NCBI GenBank assembly: GCA_022009835.1
Contig: CP091726.1
Location: 496,001-560,000 of the forward strand
Source of the DNA: Bacilli bacterium
GTDB taxonomy: Bacteria; Bacillota_I; Bacilli_A; RF39; UBA660
Length of the DNA: 64,000 nt
Direction of reading: 5' to 3'
Positions 47,666-59,125 of this stretch are shown piece by piece. Below the pieces are notes generated by a model. The model was given only the letters and a program-made list of their open reading frames with translations, was not told the DNA's origin and did not search any database. Positions within the stretch are counted from its first letter, which is position 1. Each line of letters starts with the position of its first letter. The position numbers and the translations under genes are program-made.

Positions 47666-49484
47666 ATGAGTAAAATTATAGGAATAGATTTAGGAACAAC
47701 TAATAGTTGTGTTGCTGTATATGATGGAGGTGAAGCAAAAGTTATTACTAACCCTGAGGGTATGAGAACTACTCCATCAGTAGTAGCATTTAAATGGAGA
47801 TATAATTGTTGGTCAAAAGGCTAAAAACCAAATGGTAACTAATAAAGATACTATATCTTCAATTAAAAGAAAAATGGGTACTAGTGAAAAAGTATCCGCT
47901 AACGGAAAAGAATATTCTCCTGAAGAGGTATCCGCTATGATATTAGGAGATCTTAAGAAGACTGCTGAAGCATACTTAGGAGAAGCTGTTAATAAGGCTG
48001 TTATTACAGTACCTGCATATTTTAATGATGCTCAAAGACAAGCTACTAAGAATGCTGGTAAGATTGCTGGTTTAGAGGTAGAGAGAATTATCAATGAACC
48101 AACTGCTGCTGCTCTTGCTTATGGTCTAGATAAACAAGATAAAAACCAAACAGTACTTGTATATGACTTAGGTGGCGGTACATTTGATGTATCTATTCTA
48201 GAGTTAGGTGATGGTGTATTTGAAGTTAAATCTACTAGTGGTAATAACCATTTAGGTGGAGATGACTTTGATGAAAGAGTTATGGATTATATTGTAAGTG
48301 AATTTAAGAAAGAGAGTGGTGTTGATTTAACTAAAGATAAAATGGCTATGCAAAGAGTTAAAGATGCTGCTGAAAAGGCTAAAAAAGATCTTAGTGGTAT
48401 GACTACTACTGAAATATCTCTTCCATTTATTTCACAAGGCGAAGATGGTCCAATTCATTTAAATATGAGTTTAACTAGAGCTAAATTTGAAGATTTAATT
48501 AGTGATTTAGTAGAATCTACTACTGAACCAGTAAGAAAAGCTTTAAAAGATGCTGGTTTAACTGCTAAAGATATCGATAAAGTTTTATTAGTAGGAGGTT
48601 CTACAAGAGTTCCTTGTGTACAAGAACTAGTTAAGAAAGAATTAGGTAAAGAGCCTTCTAAAGAGGTTAACCCTGATGAAGTTGTTGCTATGGGAGCTGC
48701 TATTCAAGGTGGAGTATTAACTGGTGATGTTAATGATATTGTACTTCTTGATGTTACACCATTATCACTTGGTATTGAAACATTAGGTGGAGTAATGACA
48801 ACATTAATTCCTAGAAATACTACAATTCCTACTAGTAAGAGTCAAGTATTTAGTACTGCTGCTGATAATCAACCTGCTGTTGATATTCATGTATTACAAG
48901 GTGAAAGACCTATGGCTAATGATAATAAGACACTTGGTAATTTCCAACTTACTAATATTCCACCTGCACCTAGAGGAGTACCACAAATAGAAGTTACATT
49001 CGATATAGATGCTAATGGTATTGTTAATGTTAAAGCAAAAGATTTAGGTACTAAAAAAGAACAATCTATTACTATTACTGCTACTAATACATTAAGCGAT
49101 GAAGAAATTGATAAGATGATGAAAGAAGCAGAAAAGAATAAAGAAGCAGATGCTAAGAAGAAAGAATTAGCAGATGCTAAGAATGAAGCAGAACAAATTA
49201 TTAATATGACTGAAAAGGCTATTAAAGATCTTGGTGATAAAATATCTGATAGTGATAAGAAAGAAGCTGAAGAGTTAATTGAAAAGACTAAGAAGGCTAT
49301 GGAAGGCGAGGATGCTAAAGTAATTACTGAAGCTAAAGATAAACTATTAGAAAAGGCTAATGCGCTTGCTACTAAGGTTTATGAAAGTGCTGCTAAAGAA
49401 AGTCAAAATACTAATACTGAAGATAGTACAAAAGAAGAAGATAAAAAAGACGATGTAGTAGATGCTGAATTTGAAGAAAAATAA
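47666..49484 (+). CDS. dnaK: Chaperone DnaK (Hsp70)
   Basis: About 607 residues. ATG 47,666 after GAAAGGAAATG. N-terminal IIGIDLGTTNSCVAV, phosphate motif YDLGGGTFDVSI, GGDDFDERV, and the VGGSTRVP adenosine motif, then the substrate-binding domain (VTPLSLGIETLGGVMT, LQGERPMANDN) and an acidic C-terminal lid. One break near 47,790: VAFK is followed by a frame change with about two A missing. Confidence 0.95.
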
Positions 49485-49491
49485 TTAAGTA

Positions 49492-49513
49492 AAAGCTCTA
49501 GCTTCCTAGAGCT
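49492..49513 (+). terminator. Hairpin between dnaK and dnaJ
   Basis: AAAGCTCTAG/CTAGAGCTTT perfect stem with a CTTC loop; its T tail is poor, so it may attenuate or stabilise the mRNA end. Confidence 0.55.
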
Positions 49514-49537
49514 TTATACTTGTACTTGGAGGAGATT

Positions 49538-50645
49538 ATGGATAAAAAAGATTATTATGAGGTACTTGGTGTACCGAAAACTGCTAGTCAAGAAGAAATT
49601 AAATCAGCATTTAGAAAATTAGCTAAGAAGTATCACCCCGATGTATCTAAAGAGGAAAATGCTGCTGAAAAATTTAAAGAATGCCAGGAGGCTTATGCAG
49701 TATTGTCTGATGAGAATAAAAGAAAACAATATGATCAATTTGGTCATAGTGCCTTTACTAATTCACAAGGTGGTTTTTCTGGTTTTGATGGTTTTGATTT
49801 TAGTGATTATGGCGACATTATGGAAGAGGTACTTAAAAATTTTGGTTTTAGTACAGGTTCTTCACGAGGTGGCCGAAACAGAAAACAACATGGTGATGAT
49901 TTATTGTATAGAATGACTGTTACTTTTGATGAGGCTGTTCATGGTAGTAAGAGGGATATTGAAGTAGAATGTGAAGATGTTTGTGATGAGTGTCATGGTG
50001 AAGGTGGTTTTGATAAACATACTTGTCCAGAATGTAAGGGCTCTGGAACAGTAACTCGTCAGCAAAGTACAATGTTTGGATCATTCTTATCTAGAACAAC
50101 TTGTCCTCATTGTGGTGGTACAGGTTCTTCATTTGATAAAATATGTACTAGTTGTAAGGGAAAAGGTAAGGTAGTTAAAAAGAAAATACTTACTGTTACC
50201 ATTCCTAAAGGTATTGATACTGGTAATAGAATTAGGCTTGCTGGTAAAGGTGAGGCTGGTGTTAATGGTGGTGATCCAGGGGATTTATATATCGAATTTG
50301 CTGTTAAAAAAGATAATTTTTATGAAAGAGATGGCAATGATGTATATATTACTGTACCACTTACGATTACAGAAGCAGTGTTAGGTTGTAAGAAGGAGAT
50401 ACCTACTTTATATGGGACCGCTGTTATAACAATTCCTGATGGTACTAAGAATGGTACTAAATTGAGACTTAAAGGGAAAGGAATAGATAGTGATATTAAT
50501 GGTAAAAAAGGTGATATGTATGTTATTGTTAATGTTATTATTCCTTCTAAATTAAATAAGAAACAAAAAGATTTATTTAAACTTTTAGCAGAAACTGATC
50601 TTGATGATGATGCAGAGTTTACTAGATATAAAAAAAGATGCTTAA
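49538..50645 (+). CDS. dnaJ: Chaperone DnaJ (Hsp40)
   Basis: About 369 residues, ATG 49,538 after TGGAGGAG. J-domain with HPD (KYHPDVSKEEN), Gly/Phe region, four CxxCxGxG-type zinc repeats (CDECHGEG, CPECKGSG, CPHCGGTG, CTSCKGKG) and the C-terminal substrate domains. The literal frame runs to 50,659; removing one A from the run near 50,633 gives the expected ending at 50,645. Confidence 0.94.
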
Positions 50646-50691
50646 AGATTAGTTTTTGAGAGAGAAATATTATAGATAAATTATTATATAG

Positions 50692-50723
50692 AGAACTAAT
50701 TGTAATGGTTAGTTCTTTTTTTG
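50692..50723 (+). terminator. Terminator of the heat-shock operon
   Basis: AGAACTAA/TTAGTTCT stem followed by seven T. Confidence 0.8.
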
Positions 50724-50786
50724 ATATTGATTTATTTATTTTAAATGATATAATAGTAGGTATATTTGTAAGGAGGAAAAAGTTAT

Positions 50787-51646
50787 ATGAATAAAATGAA
50801 GAATAGAATTATTAGTAGTCTACTAGCAGGTACGATATTAATGACTACTGGTGGATGTTCATTAAGGGATAAAAATGATGACAATGGTACTAACAATATA
50901 CCTAATACTATTGAAGATTATGATAGTGATAATGATAATGAAGTTATTGATGATGTAATTAATGATGATAAAATAATTGAAGAGAATGTATTACCAATAG
51001 AGGATACAAATATTGAAGATGATATGAATATTAATAAAGAAGATAATACTATTTCTTCTCAAGGTAATGATTATGAGATAGTGGAAGTAAATAATTTTTG
51101 CTTATGTTTTTATATGATACACCTTTATATGATATTAATATGATAGAAACAGATTATATTGATAAGTATCAAAAAGTAAGTGTTATTAATAATAATGGTA
51201 ATATGACTGAAGTCTGCTACTACAGGGGAGTAAATGATTTTGTATATGGTTATATTTATAATGATAGTTATGAGATGTTACCTAGTTTATTTGTTGAAGT
51301 TGATATTAGTGATCAAATAGTTAATATGTATGTTGATAGTAGTTTAGTAGTTTCTAGTGATACAGTAACTGGTAAGACTTCTACTCCAACTAGAATAGGG
51401 TATTTTGGTATTACTTACAAAGAGAAAGATACTTACTTAAGAGGTAGTGATTATTGTTCACATGTTGATTACTGGATGCCTTTTGATGGTGGTATTGGAT
51501 TACATGATGCTGATTGGAGAGATACTTTTGGCGGTGATATCTACATCAATAGTGGTAGTCATGGCTGTGTAAACTTACCTGATGATGTAGCTAGAACTAT
51601 TTATGATAATGTAGAGGCTGGTAGTAAGGTTTTAGTGCATAAATAG
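50787..51646 (+). CDS. L,D-transpeptidase lipoprotein (YkuD domain)
   Basis: About 286 residues, ATG 50,787 after AAGGAGGAAAAAG. Signal sequence with lipobox TTGGC (Cys near residue 24), an Asp/Asn-rich linker, then a YkuD domain: VDISDQIVNMYVDSSLVVSSDTVTGK, GLHDADWR and SGSHGCVNLP with the catalytic Cys and His. Cross-links peptidoglycan or anchors wall partners. One break near 51,100. Confidence 0.85.
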
Positions 51647-51697
51647 AATGATAAAATGACTATGCAGGAAATGTATAGTTATTTTTATATATAAAAA

Positions 51698-51720
51698 AGA
51701 GATTGACATTTGTCAATCTC
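51698..51720 (-). terminator. Bidirectional terminator
   Basis: GAGATTGACA/TGTCAATCTC perfect 10-bp stem; the T run is on the minus strand, serving the convergent small gene. Confidence 0.7.
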
Positions 51721-51740
51721 AATAATCTAGAGTTCTTTAA

Positions 51741-52006
51741 TTATCTAAAAGCTTCTAATCTAAATGGAGTATCATAAATATCGTAACCATATTCGGTTAT
51801 TCTTCTTATTACAAAAAGTTAGTAGTCGATAATCTTTTTAGTTTATCTTTTTTTCCTAACTTAATTAAAAACATCTTCATAAGATTTATTCCAATTTAAT
51901 TTATTAGGGTTTTTTTATATTCAAAAAGTGCTCTAGTTACTTCTTCTACTTCATCAAAAATATCATCTGGTATACCAAGAGATATGATTTTTCTTCCTTC
52001 TAACAT
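51741..52006 (-). CDS. Small hypothetical protein
   Basis: About 88 residues, ATG at 52,006 after CAGGAGGAAT. Opening MLEGRKIISLGIPDDIFDEVEEV is well formed; breaks follow at T runs near 51,912, 51,870 and 51,815. The end is TPFRLEAFR. No domain recognised; the LGIPDDIFDEV phrase could suggest a small DNA-binding or antitoxin-like fold, with no proof. Confidence 0.45.
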
Positions 52007-52205
52007 AATATTCCTCCTGTTATTTTATTATAATACTTCATGTAGTAAAAATATGTAACCATTGTGACTACAAATTAATGATTATATCTTTACTGATAAT
52101 CTATATGATACATTAATTTTGTTAGAAAATCAAGGCTTTTTATTAAAGGTTCTTTATTTACTAATGGTAAAAATACATGATATAATTAATTAGGATGGTG
52201 GATAT

Positions 52206-52940
52206 ATGGATTATATATCAATAGATAATTTTGAAGGACCTTTAGATTTATTGTTACATTTAGTTAAAGAGGCTAATATAGATATACTTGATATAAAGGT
52301 TGAGGAAATAACTGATAAATATTTAGAATATATAAAGAGAGAAGAAGAGTTAAATATTAATATAGCGGCTTCTTATTTAGTTATGGCTTCAGAACTTATG
52401 TATTTAAAATCGAAATCTCTTTTTACCTGTTGTTAAGAAAGATGATGAAGAGGTAGAAGATGAAGAAATAACAAGGGAGAATTTAATTAATAGATTGATA
52501 GAGTATAAAAGATATAAAGAAATGACACCGGTATTTAAAGAACTTGAAGAAGAAAGAAAGAAGATTTATATTAAGGCTCCGGAAAAAGTTAGTAATTATG
52601 TAGATAATACTTTAGTAGGAGAGGCATCAGTAGATGATTTGATTGAGGCTTTTTAAAAAGATTTTTTTAGAGAAAAAGAAGAAGAAAAAAACCACTTGAG
52701 ACTACTATTGCTAGGAAAGAGTATTCAGTTAAAGAGAGAAAGAATAATATTAGAAATATATTAAAAGTAAAGAAGAAGGCTTATTTAGAAGAATTATTTG
52801 AGGAATATAATAGACCAGTAGTGGTAGTTACTTTTTTATCGATATTAGAGATGGTTAAGGAAAAATCAGTAGTAATAAGTCAAGATAGGAATTTTGATAA
52901 AAATATTAATAGAATTGAGGAATTAAGATGGAAAGTGTAG
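52206..52940 (+). CDS. scpA: Segregation and condensation protein A
   Basis: About 245 residues. ATG 52,206 after GGATGGTGG; a TATAAT lies at 52,181. N-terminal FEGPLDLLLHLVKEANIDILDIKVEEITDKYL and ASYLVMASELMYLKSKSLF are the ScpA signature; the C-terminal winged helix (TFLSILEMVKEK) closes it. Kleisin of the SMC complex. Breaks near 52,428, 52,655 and 52,690. Overlaps scpB by 13 bp. Confidence 0.9.
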
Positions 52941-53463
52941 TAGAAGGACTTTTTATATGTTCAAGGTGATATTGGACTTACTTTAAAAGATATAGAAAGA
53001 ATATTGGAAATAGATGAGGATGAGGCTAAGAGTGTAGTACTTAAACTAAAGAATTATTATGATGATAATAAGAGAGGGTTTAGAATTAATTTCTTAGGTA
53101 ATACGATAAAACTTACGACAAGAGAGGAACATAAAGAATATTATCAAAGATTATTAGAAGAGCCTACTTCGAATAATTTATCACAGTCAGCATTGGAAGT
53201 TTTGGCTATTATTGCTTATAATGAGCCTATTACAAGAGGAAATGTTGATGCTTTAAGAGGGGTAGAGTCTACTTATGTGATGAGAAGATTACTTGCTAAA
53301 GGTTTAATTAAAGAATGTGGTAGATCTGATGCTCCTGGTAGAGCTATTTTTATATAAGACAACTGATGAGTTTTTTTGGATTATTTTTGGTCTTGCTTCT
53401 AAAGATGATTTACCTAAAATTGATATTGAAAAATACTGTTAATAGTCCAAAAAGATTTATATA
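52928..53463 (+). CDS. scpB: Segregation and condensation protein B
   Basis: About 179 residues, ATG 52,928. Paired winged helices: VEGLFYVQGDIGLTLKDIERILEI, then SQSALEVLAIIAYNEPITRGNVDALRGV, and ending with TTDEFF...FGLASKDDLPKI. Binds ScpA within the SMC complex. Breaks near 52,955, 53,358, 53,378 and 53,437. Confidence 0.9.
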
Positions 53464-53489
53464 AGACAATATACAAGGAGGGGGAATAG

Positions 53490-54481
53490 ATGAATGAAAG
53501 AATAATGAGTAGTGAAGAATTGAAAGAGGATAAGGATTTGACAATTAGACCTCTTACTTTGAGTGAGTATATTGGTCAAAGTGAGATTAAAGAAAATTTA
53601 GAAGTATTTATTAAATCTTCAGTTATGAGAGGAGAGACATTAGATCATATATTGTTATATGGTCCTCCTGGTCTTGGTAAGACTACTCTTGCTTATATTA
53701 TTGCTAATGAACTTGGTACTAATATTAAGACTGCTAGCGGGCCTTCGATTGAGAAGAGTGGGGACTTGGCGGCAATACTTTCTACTTTAGAAGAGGGAGA
53801 TGTTTTGTTTATTGATGAAATTCATAGAATACCTAGATATATCGAAGAGATTTTATATCCAGCAATGGAAGACTTTTACTTAGATATTATTGTAGGTAGC
53901 GATGGTTCATCTAGAAATATTAAGATTAATTTACCACATTTTACTTTAGTAGGAGCTACTACTAGAGCGGGTGATTTATCTAGTCCATTAAGGGATAGAT
54001 TTGGTATTATCTCTAAACTTAATTTTTTTATACAGAGGATGAATTATATCAGATTGTTAAGAGAACTTCTAGAGTACTTGATACTCCTATTACGGATGAT
54101 GCTGCTATTGAACTAGCTAAGAGAAGTAGGGGTACTCCGAGAATTGCTAATAGGTTATTTAAAAGAGTTAGGGATTTTGCTTTGGTATATGGTGATGGTA
54201 TTATTAATGAAAAGATATTGGATAGTTCATTAAATAGATTAAAAGTTGATAAGACTGGTTTGGATGATACTGATTATAATTTACTTCTTTCTATTGTAGA
54301 AAGATTTAATGGGGGACCTGTAGGACTTGAGGCTCTTGCTTCTTCAATTGGAGAAGAGGCTTCTACTATTGAAGATGTATATGAACCTTATTTATTACAA
54401 CAGGGTTATTTAAAGAGAACTGCTAGGGGTAGAGTTGTTACTGATAAGGCTTATGAATATTTAGATATTAAGAAAGAATAG
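53490..54481 (+). CDS. ruvB: Holliday-junction helicase RuvB
   Basis: About 330 residues, ATG 53,490 after AGGAGGGGG. RPLTLSEYIGQ, Walker A GPPGLGKTTLA, Walker B VLFIDEIHR, sensor 1 GATTRAGDLSSPLRDRFG, then the winged helix ending YLKRTARGRVVTDKAYEYL. Two breaks near 54,025-54,045. Its partner ruvA is not in the window. Confidence 0.95.
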
Positions 54482-54488
54482 TTATTTT

Positions 54489-54545
54489 ATGCCCTACAAG
54501 TCTAAGGTCTTGTAGGGTATTTCAAAGCCATTAAGTCTTTGAAAT
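54489..54545. repeat. Tandem hairpin cluster after ruvB
   Basis: ATGCCCTACAAG/CTTGTAGGGTAT (12-bp stem), immediately followed by ATTTCAAAG/CTTTGAAAT (9 bp) and AAAGCTTTTGGGGG. The first may end ruvB transcription but lacks a T tail. From 54,546 to 54,700 no gene is clear; a 29-residue frame at 54,589 lacks a ribosome site. Confidence 0.55.
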
Positions 54546-54700
54546 AAAGCTTTTGGGGGTATTTGAAATAATCACTGATTGATAATTATGATAAATATGG
54601 TTTTTAGTGATGTTATATTAGAACCTATTGATGAAGATATTTTTTTATTAATAAGATTAATAAATACTTGGAAATAGGAGAAAAATTCATAAAAAAACTA

Positions 54701-54812
54701 TTTACAAATAGTAAAAATATAGTGTATTATTAATATGTTCCTTGAACTTTGTTATTGGTACCTCTTACCATAACTAGGTTAAAGGTGAAAATAAGATAAG
54801 GAGGAAAATATA
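54701..54812 (+). promoter_or_regulatory. rpsO promoter and folded leader
   Basis: TTTACA and TATTAT with an 18-bp spacer (54,701-54,730). The leader folds: TTGGTA/TACCA hairpin (54,753-54,770) enclosed by CCTTGAAC and GGTTAAAGG before AAGGAGG. Consistent with S15 autoregulation; not proven. Confidence 0.5.
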
Positions 54813-55088
54813 ATGGCTTTAAATAAAGATAAGAAAGCACAAATCATTAAAGAGTTTGCTAGAGATAGTAAAGATACAGGATCTCCTGAAGTACAAATAG
54901 CTATTCTTACTAATGAGATTAATGCTTTAACTGAACATCTTAAAAATAATAAACAAGATAAAGCTTCTAAGAGAGGACTTTTAATTAAAGTTGGTAAGAG
55001 AAGAAGTTTATTAAACTATCTTGTTAAGACTGATGTTAAGAGATACAGAGATGTAGTTGCAAAAATTAGGATTAAGAAAAATAATTAA
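54813..55088 (+). CDS. rpsO: Ribosomal protein S15
   Basis: 91 residues, intact. DTGSPEVQIAILTNEINALTEHLK and KRRSLLNYLVKTDVKRY identify S15. 30S subunit assembly; commonly adjacent to pnp, as here. Confidence 0.96.
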   Translation: MALNKDKKAQIIKEFARDSKDTGSPEVQIAILTNEINALTEHLKNNKQDKASKRGLLIKVGKRRSLLNYLVKTDVKRYRDVVAKIRIKKNN

Positions 55089-55092
55089 TAAA

Positions 55093-55122
55093 AAGTAGGC
55101 ACTCTTTTTTTGAGTGTCTTTA
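55093..55122 (+). terminator. Terminator of rpsO
   Basis: AGGCACTC/GAGTGTCT stem around a T-rich loop with TTTAT after it. Confidence 0.65.
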
Positions 55123-55143
55123 TATTTATTGGGAGGTTTTTTT

Positions 55144-55480
55144 ATGAATATAAATGATTTGTATTTTTGCTAATATAAGTATGATAACTAAAAAAGAGTA
55201 TAGAGGAAATGGAGAAACTGCTTACTATCATGAGGCTATTAGACAAACGATAGTTAAACCAACAAAAAATAATAGGTATATTGATTTATTAACTGGGAAA
55301 AAATATAAAGTTTTTGGTGCTTTAACAAGTTGTGAAAATGAAATAGGATGTCTATTTATTAATGGCACATTTATACCTTTTTAGTGATATTATATCTGTT
55401 GAAAAACAAAATATGAGTAAAAGAAGAATACTTAAAAAAAATTTAATGATTATAAGAATCAAGTAAAAGAAAAGGAGTAG
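55144..55480 (+). CDS. Hypothetical protein between rpsO and pnp
   Basis: About 112 residues. ATG 55,144 after GGGAGG. Small beta-rich protein (TGKKYKVFGALTSCENEIGCLFINGTFIPF). Breaks near 55,168, 55,382 and 55,438; the last leaves the end at 55,466 or, more naturally, at 55,480 (charged tail ending VKEKE). No family recognised. Confidence 0.45.
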
Positions 55481-55484
55481 AGAT

Positions 55485-57617
55485 ATGGATAAGAAAGTAT
55501 TTGAGTTAGATTTTTATGGAAGAAAGATAGTAGTAGAACATGGACAAGTTGCTAAACAAGCTGATGGTGCTGTTCTTGTTAGATATGGAGATACGGTAGT
55601 ACTAAGTACCGCTGTTGTTAGTAAGAGTGCTAATCTATTATCTGATTTCTTTCCACTTATGGTTTTATACCAAGAAAAGTTATATTCTGTAGGTAAGATA
55701 CCTGGAGGATTTATTAAGAGAGAGGGTAGACCTACTGATGCTGCGACATTAGCGGCTCGTATGATTGATAGACCTCTTAGACCATTGTTTCCTGAGGATT
55801 TTAAGAATGAAGTACAGATTGTTAATACGGTGTTATCAGTAGATCAAGATAATTCACCTGAACTTACGGCATTATTTGGTTCTTCACTTGCTACTTGTAT
55901 TAGTAAGATACCTTTTAATGGTCCAGTAGCGGCTGTTAAGGTTGGTAGAGTAGATGGTGAATTTATTATTAATCCTACTGTAGAACAAAATGAGAAGTCT
56001 GATATAGACCTTACAGTAGCGGGAACAAAGGATGCTATTAACATGGTTGAAGCTGGGGCTAGAGAGGCTTCGGAAGATGATATGCTTGAGGCATTAATGT
56101 TTGGTCATGAGGCTATTAAGAAGTTAATTGCTTTTGAGGAAGAAGTTATTAGTGCTATTGGTGTAGAAAAGATGGAATATGAGAAGTTAGAAATAACTGA
56201 TGAACTTAGAAGTGAAGTAGATAGTATTGTTAGAGATAGACTTGATAAGGCTCTTAGAATTAAAGATAAGTTAGAGAAATATAGTGCTATTGATAACTTA
56301 GAAGAAGTAATAGAAAAGTATAAGAGTGAAAACGAAGATACGATGAAGCCTGAGGAATTAAAGGAATTACTTACTAAGGTGGCTTTAATATTCCATGGTA
56401 TTGAGTATGAATTATTTAGAAATATTGTTGTTAAAGAGAAGACTAGAGCAGATGGTAGAAAAATGGATGAGATTAGACCTTTATCTACAGATATTGATTT
56501 GTTACCTAGATGTCATGGTAGTGCTTTATTTACTAGGGGACAAACACAAAGTTTAGCTACTGTTACACTTGGAGCTCTTGGTGAACATCAAATTCTTGAT
56601 GGTCTTGGTATTGAGGATGCTAAGAGATTTATGCTTCATTATAATTTTCCACCATTCTCAGTAGGTGAAACTGGTAGATATGGTGCTCCTGGTAGAAGAG
56701 AGATTGGTCATGGGGCATTAGGAGAGAGAGCACTTTCTTATGTTATTCCTAGTGAAGAAGAATTTCCTTATACGATAAGAGTTGTTAGTGAAATATTAGA
56801 AAGTAATGGTTCTAGTAGTCAGGCTACTATTTGTGCTGGTACAATGGCTCTTATGGCTGCTGGTGTTCCTATTAAGAAACCAGTAGCGGGTATTGCTATG
56901 GGTCTTATTACTCATGAAGATGATTATACTATTCTTACTGATATTCAAGGTATGGAAGATCATCTTGGTGATATGGACTTTAAGGTAGCAGGAACTCGTG
57001 ATGGTATTACTGCTCTTCAGATGGATATTAAGATTGATGGTATTAATAGGGAAATATTAAAAGAAGCTTTAGCACAAGCTAAGAAGGCTAGATTTGAGAT
57101 ATTAGATGTTATTGAGAAACAAATAGCTAAACCTAGAGAAGATGTATCTAAGTATGCTCCTAAGACTGAGGTATTTATGATTAATCCAGATAAGATTAAA
57201 GATGTTATTGGTCGTGGTGGAGAGATGATTACAAAGATTATCTTAGAATGTAGTAATGTTAATACTGTTAATGATATTAATGCTGTTAAAGTAGATCTTG
57301 AAGATGATGGTAGAGTTATTATTTATCATACTGATAGGGATGTTATTAATAGAACTGCTGATAGAATTAAAGATATTGCTAGAGAAGTAGAAATTGGTAA
57401 AACTTATACTTGCAAGGTTGTATCTATTCAAGATTTTGGTATCTTTGTTGAGTTATGGCCTGGATGTGAAGGGCTTATTCATGTATCTCAATTAGATACT
57501 AAGAGAGTTGATAAACCTAGTGATTTATTTAAAGTAGGCGATGAAGTTATTGCTATTGCTACTGGATATGATAAGAAGGGTAAACTTAATTTATCGAGAA
57601 AGGACTTACTTAAATAA
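55485..57617 (+). CDS. pnp: Polynucleotide phosphorylase
   Basis: 710 residues, intact. Two RNase PH domains (GKIPGGFIKREGRPTD; FSVGETGRYGAPGRREIGHGALGERAL), KH domain (VIGRGGEMITKI) and C-terminal S1 domain (GKTYTCKVVSIQDFGIFVEL). Degrades RNA 3' to 5' with phosphate in the degradosome. The full length without a break in 2.1 kb contrasts with most long genes here. Confidence 0.97.
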   Translation: MDKKVFELDFYGRKIVVEHGQVAKQADGAVLVRYGDTVVLSTAVVSKSANLLSDFFPLMVLYQEKLYSVGKIPGGFIKREGRPTDAATLAARMIDRPLRPLFPEDFKNEVQIVNTVLSVDQDNSPELTALFGSSLATCISKIPFNGPVAAVKVGRVDGEFIINPTVEQNEKSDIDLTVAGTKDAINMVEAGAREASEDDMLEALMFGHEAIKKLIAFEEEVISAIGVEKMEYEKLEITDELRSEVDSIVRDRLDKALRIKDKLEKYSAIDNLEEVIEKYKSENEDTMKPEELKELLTKVALIFHGIEYELFRNIVVKEKTRADGRKMDEIRPLSTDIDLLPRCHGSALFTRGQTQSLATVTLGALGEHQILDGLGIEDAKRFMLHYNFPPFSVGETGRYGAPGRREIGHGALGERALSYVIPSEEEFPYTIRVVSEILESNGSSSQATICAGTMALMAAGVPIKKPVAGIAMGLITHEDDYTILTDIQGMEDHLGDMDFKVAGTRDGITALQMDIKIDGINREILKEALAQAKKARFEILDVIEKQIAKPREDVSKYAPKTEVFMINPDKIKDVIGRGGEMITKIILECSNVNTVNDINAVKVDLEDDGRVIIYHTDRDVINRTADRIKDIAREVEIGKTYTCKVVSIQDFGIFVELWPGCEGLIHVSQLDTKRVDKPSDLFKVGDEVIAIATGYDKKGKLNLSRKDLLK

Positions 57618-57630
57618 GTTCTTTCTTATA

Positions 57631-57660
57631 TAAAAAAAATCATCGTGAGATGATTCTTTT
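57631..57660. terminator. Bidirectional terminator between pnp and the DUF378 gene
   Basis: AATCATC-GTGA-GATGATT stem with T runs on both strands. Confidence 0.75.
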
Positions 57661-57853
57661 AGTCTAAATCTTTAGTGAATATACCTATTTCGATAAGTCC
57701 TGATACAAATACTAGTGTGTATACTATACGTGTGATAAGGCTATTATCACCAAATAGGTATTCTACTAGATTGAAGTTAAATAATCCAACTAATCCCCAA
57801 TTTATACAACCAATTATACCGATGGTTAAGGCAATTTTATATAGTGTATTCAT
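57659..57853 (-). CDS. DUF378 small membrane protein
   Basis: 64 residues; ATG at 57,853 chosen because AAGGAGGATAC precedes it. Two membrane helices: ALTIGIIGCINWGLVGLFNF and IVYTLVFVSGLIEIGIF; the INWGLVGLFNFNLV motif is DUF378. Function unknown. Confidence 0.8.
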   Translation of the reverse strand: MNTLYKIALTIGIIGCINWGLVGLFNFNLVEYLFGDNSLITRIVYTLVFVSGLIEIGIFTKDLD

Positions 57854-57960
57854 TGTATCCTCCTTTTTATTTTTATTTTGTACAAAAAATAAGTAATTAT
57901 TCATCATATAAGAAAAATAATTTAATATAATTTATCAGAAAGTAAAAAAGAGGTGAAAAA

Positions 57961-59070
57961 ATGAAAAAAAAGTTATTATTTATGTTAATAGGAGGTTTAT
58001 TTTTGTTAGGAGGTTGTGGAAAGAATAGTGAGTCTGATATTATTAAAGATTTAACTAAAAAGGTTAATAATGCTAATTCTTATTATATTGAAGGAACATT
58101 AGAGATTGTTAATAATGAGGATATATATACTTATAATGTTGAAGTTTCTTATGCTAAAAAAAGATAATTATAAGGTAAAAATTAGTTAATAATGTTAATA
58201 ATCATGAGCAGATAATTCTTCGTAATTCTGATGGTGTATATGTTGTTACTCCTAGAATTAATAAGAGTTTTAAGTTCCAAAGTGATTGGCCTTATAATAA
58301 TTCACAAGTTTATTTATTGGCTCCTTTACTTGAGGATATTACTAGTGATGATAATAGAAAGTTTGAAGAAGTTAAAGATGGTTATAAGCTTATAGTTAAT
58401 GCTAATTATCCTAATAATCCTAAATTAGTAAAACAAGAAATAGTTCTTGATAAGAATAGTAATATTAAGTCTGTTATGGTTATTGATAAAGATGGTAATA
58501 AGCAAATAAAGATGACTTATAATAAGATTGATTTTTAATAGTAAGTTTAAGAGTAATTATTTTTGATTTAAAAAGAGATTATTGATGTTAAAGAAGAGAA
58601 TACTCCTAATGAGGATAATAAAGTGACAGAAAATAATACAAATAATAACACTAATACTAATAATAATGGTACAGATGGTAATAATACTAATACTGATAAT
58701 AATGGTACTTCTACTAAAGAGACAAGTAAGATTGAAGATGTAATCTATCCTATGTATATACCTTTGAATACTTATTTAAGTAATAAAGAAAAAGGTAAAT
58801 AAGGATAGTGGAGAAAGATTGATTCTTACATTTGAAGGTGATAATCCATTTATGTTAATTGAGGAGACTATTGCTAGAGAAAAAGAGCATTTAATTGTTC
58901 CTACTTATGGTGAGTTAGAACAAATGGCTTCAACTGTGGCTATAGTAAATGATAATTCTGTTAATTGGATTGATAATAATGTTGAATATTATGTTGTTAG
59001 TGATAAGTTATCTAAACAGGAACTTTTAAATATAGCAAGAAGTATATCTGTACTTCCGGTAAGCAAGTAA
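57961..59070 (+). CDS. Lipoprotein, LolA/GerS-like
   Basis: About 370 residues. ATG 57,961 after AAGAGGTG; lipobox LLGGC. The first half has the LolA-like pattern (ANSYYIEGTLEIVNNEDIYTYNVEVSY, ILRNSDGVYVVTPRINKSFKFQSDWPYNNSQVYLL). An Asn/Thr-rich linker (58,625-58,720) leads to a C-terminal beta domain (GERLILTFEGDNPFMLIEE, DKLSKQELLNIARSI). Resembles GerS-type sporulation or membrane lipoproteins; role unknown. Breaks near 58,163, 58,180, 58,540, 58,570 and 58,795. Confidence 0.65.
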
Positions 59071-59084
59071 ATCTTGCTTTTTTT
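59061..59084 (+). terminator. Terminator of the lipoprotein gene
   Basis: AGCAAG/CTTGCT stem overlapping the stop codon, then seven T. Confidence 0.75.
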
Positions 59085-59125
59085 CTTTTTCTACATATAT
59101 AATTATTATAGAGGAGGTTAGACAG

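Noticed and set aside
47666..49484. Programmed frameshifting in dnaK and other genes
   Set aside because: No shared slippery heptamer or downstream structure; breaks are at ordinary homopolymers and differ in sign from gene to gene.
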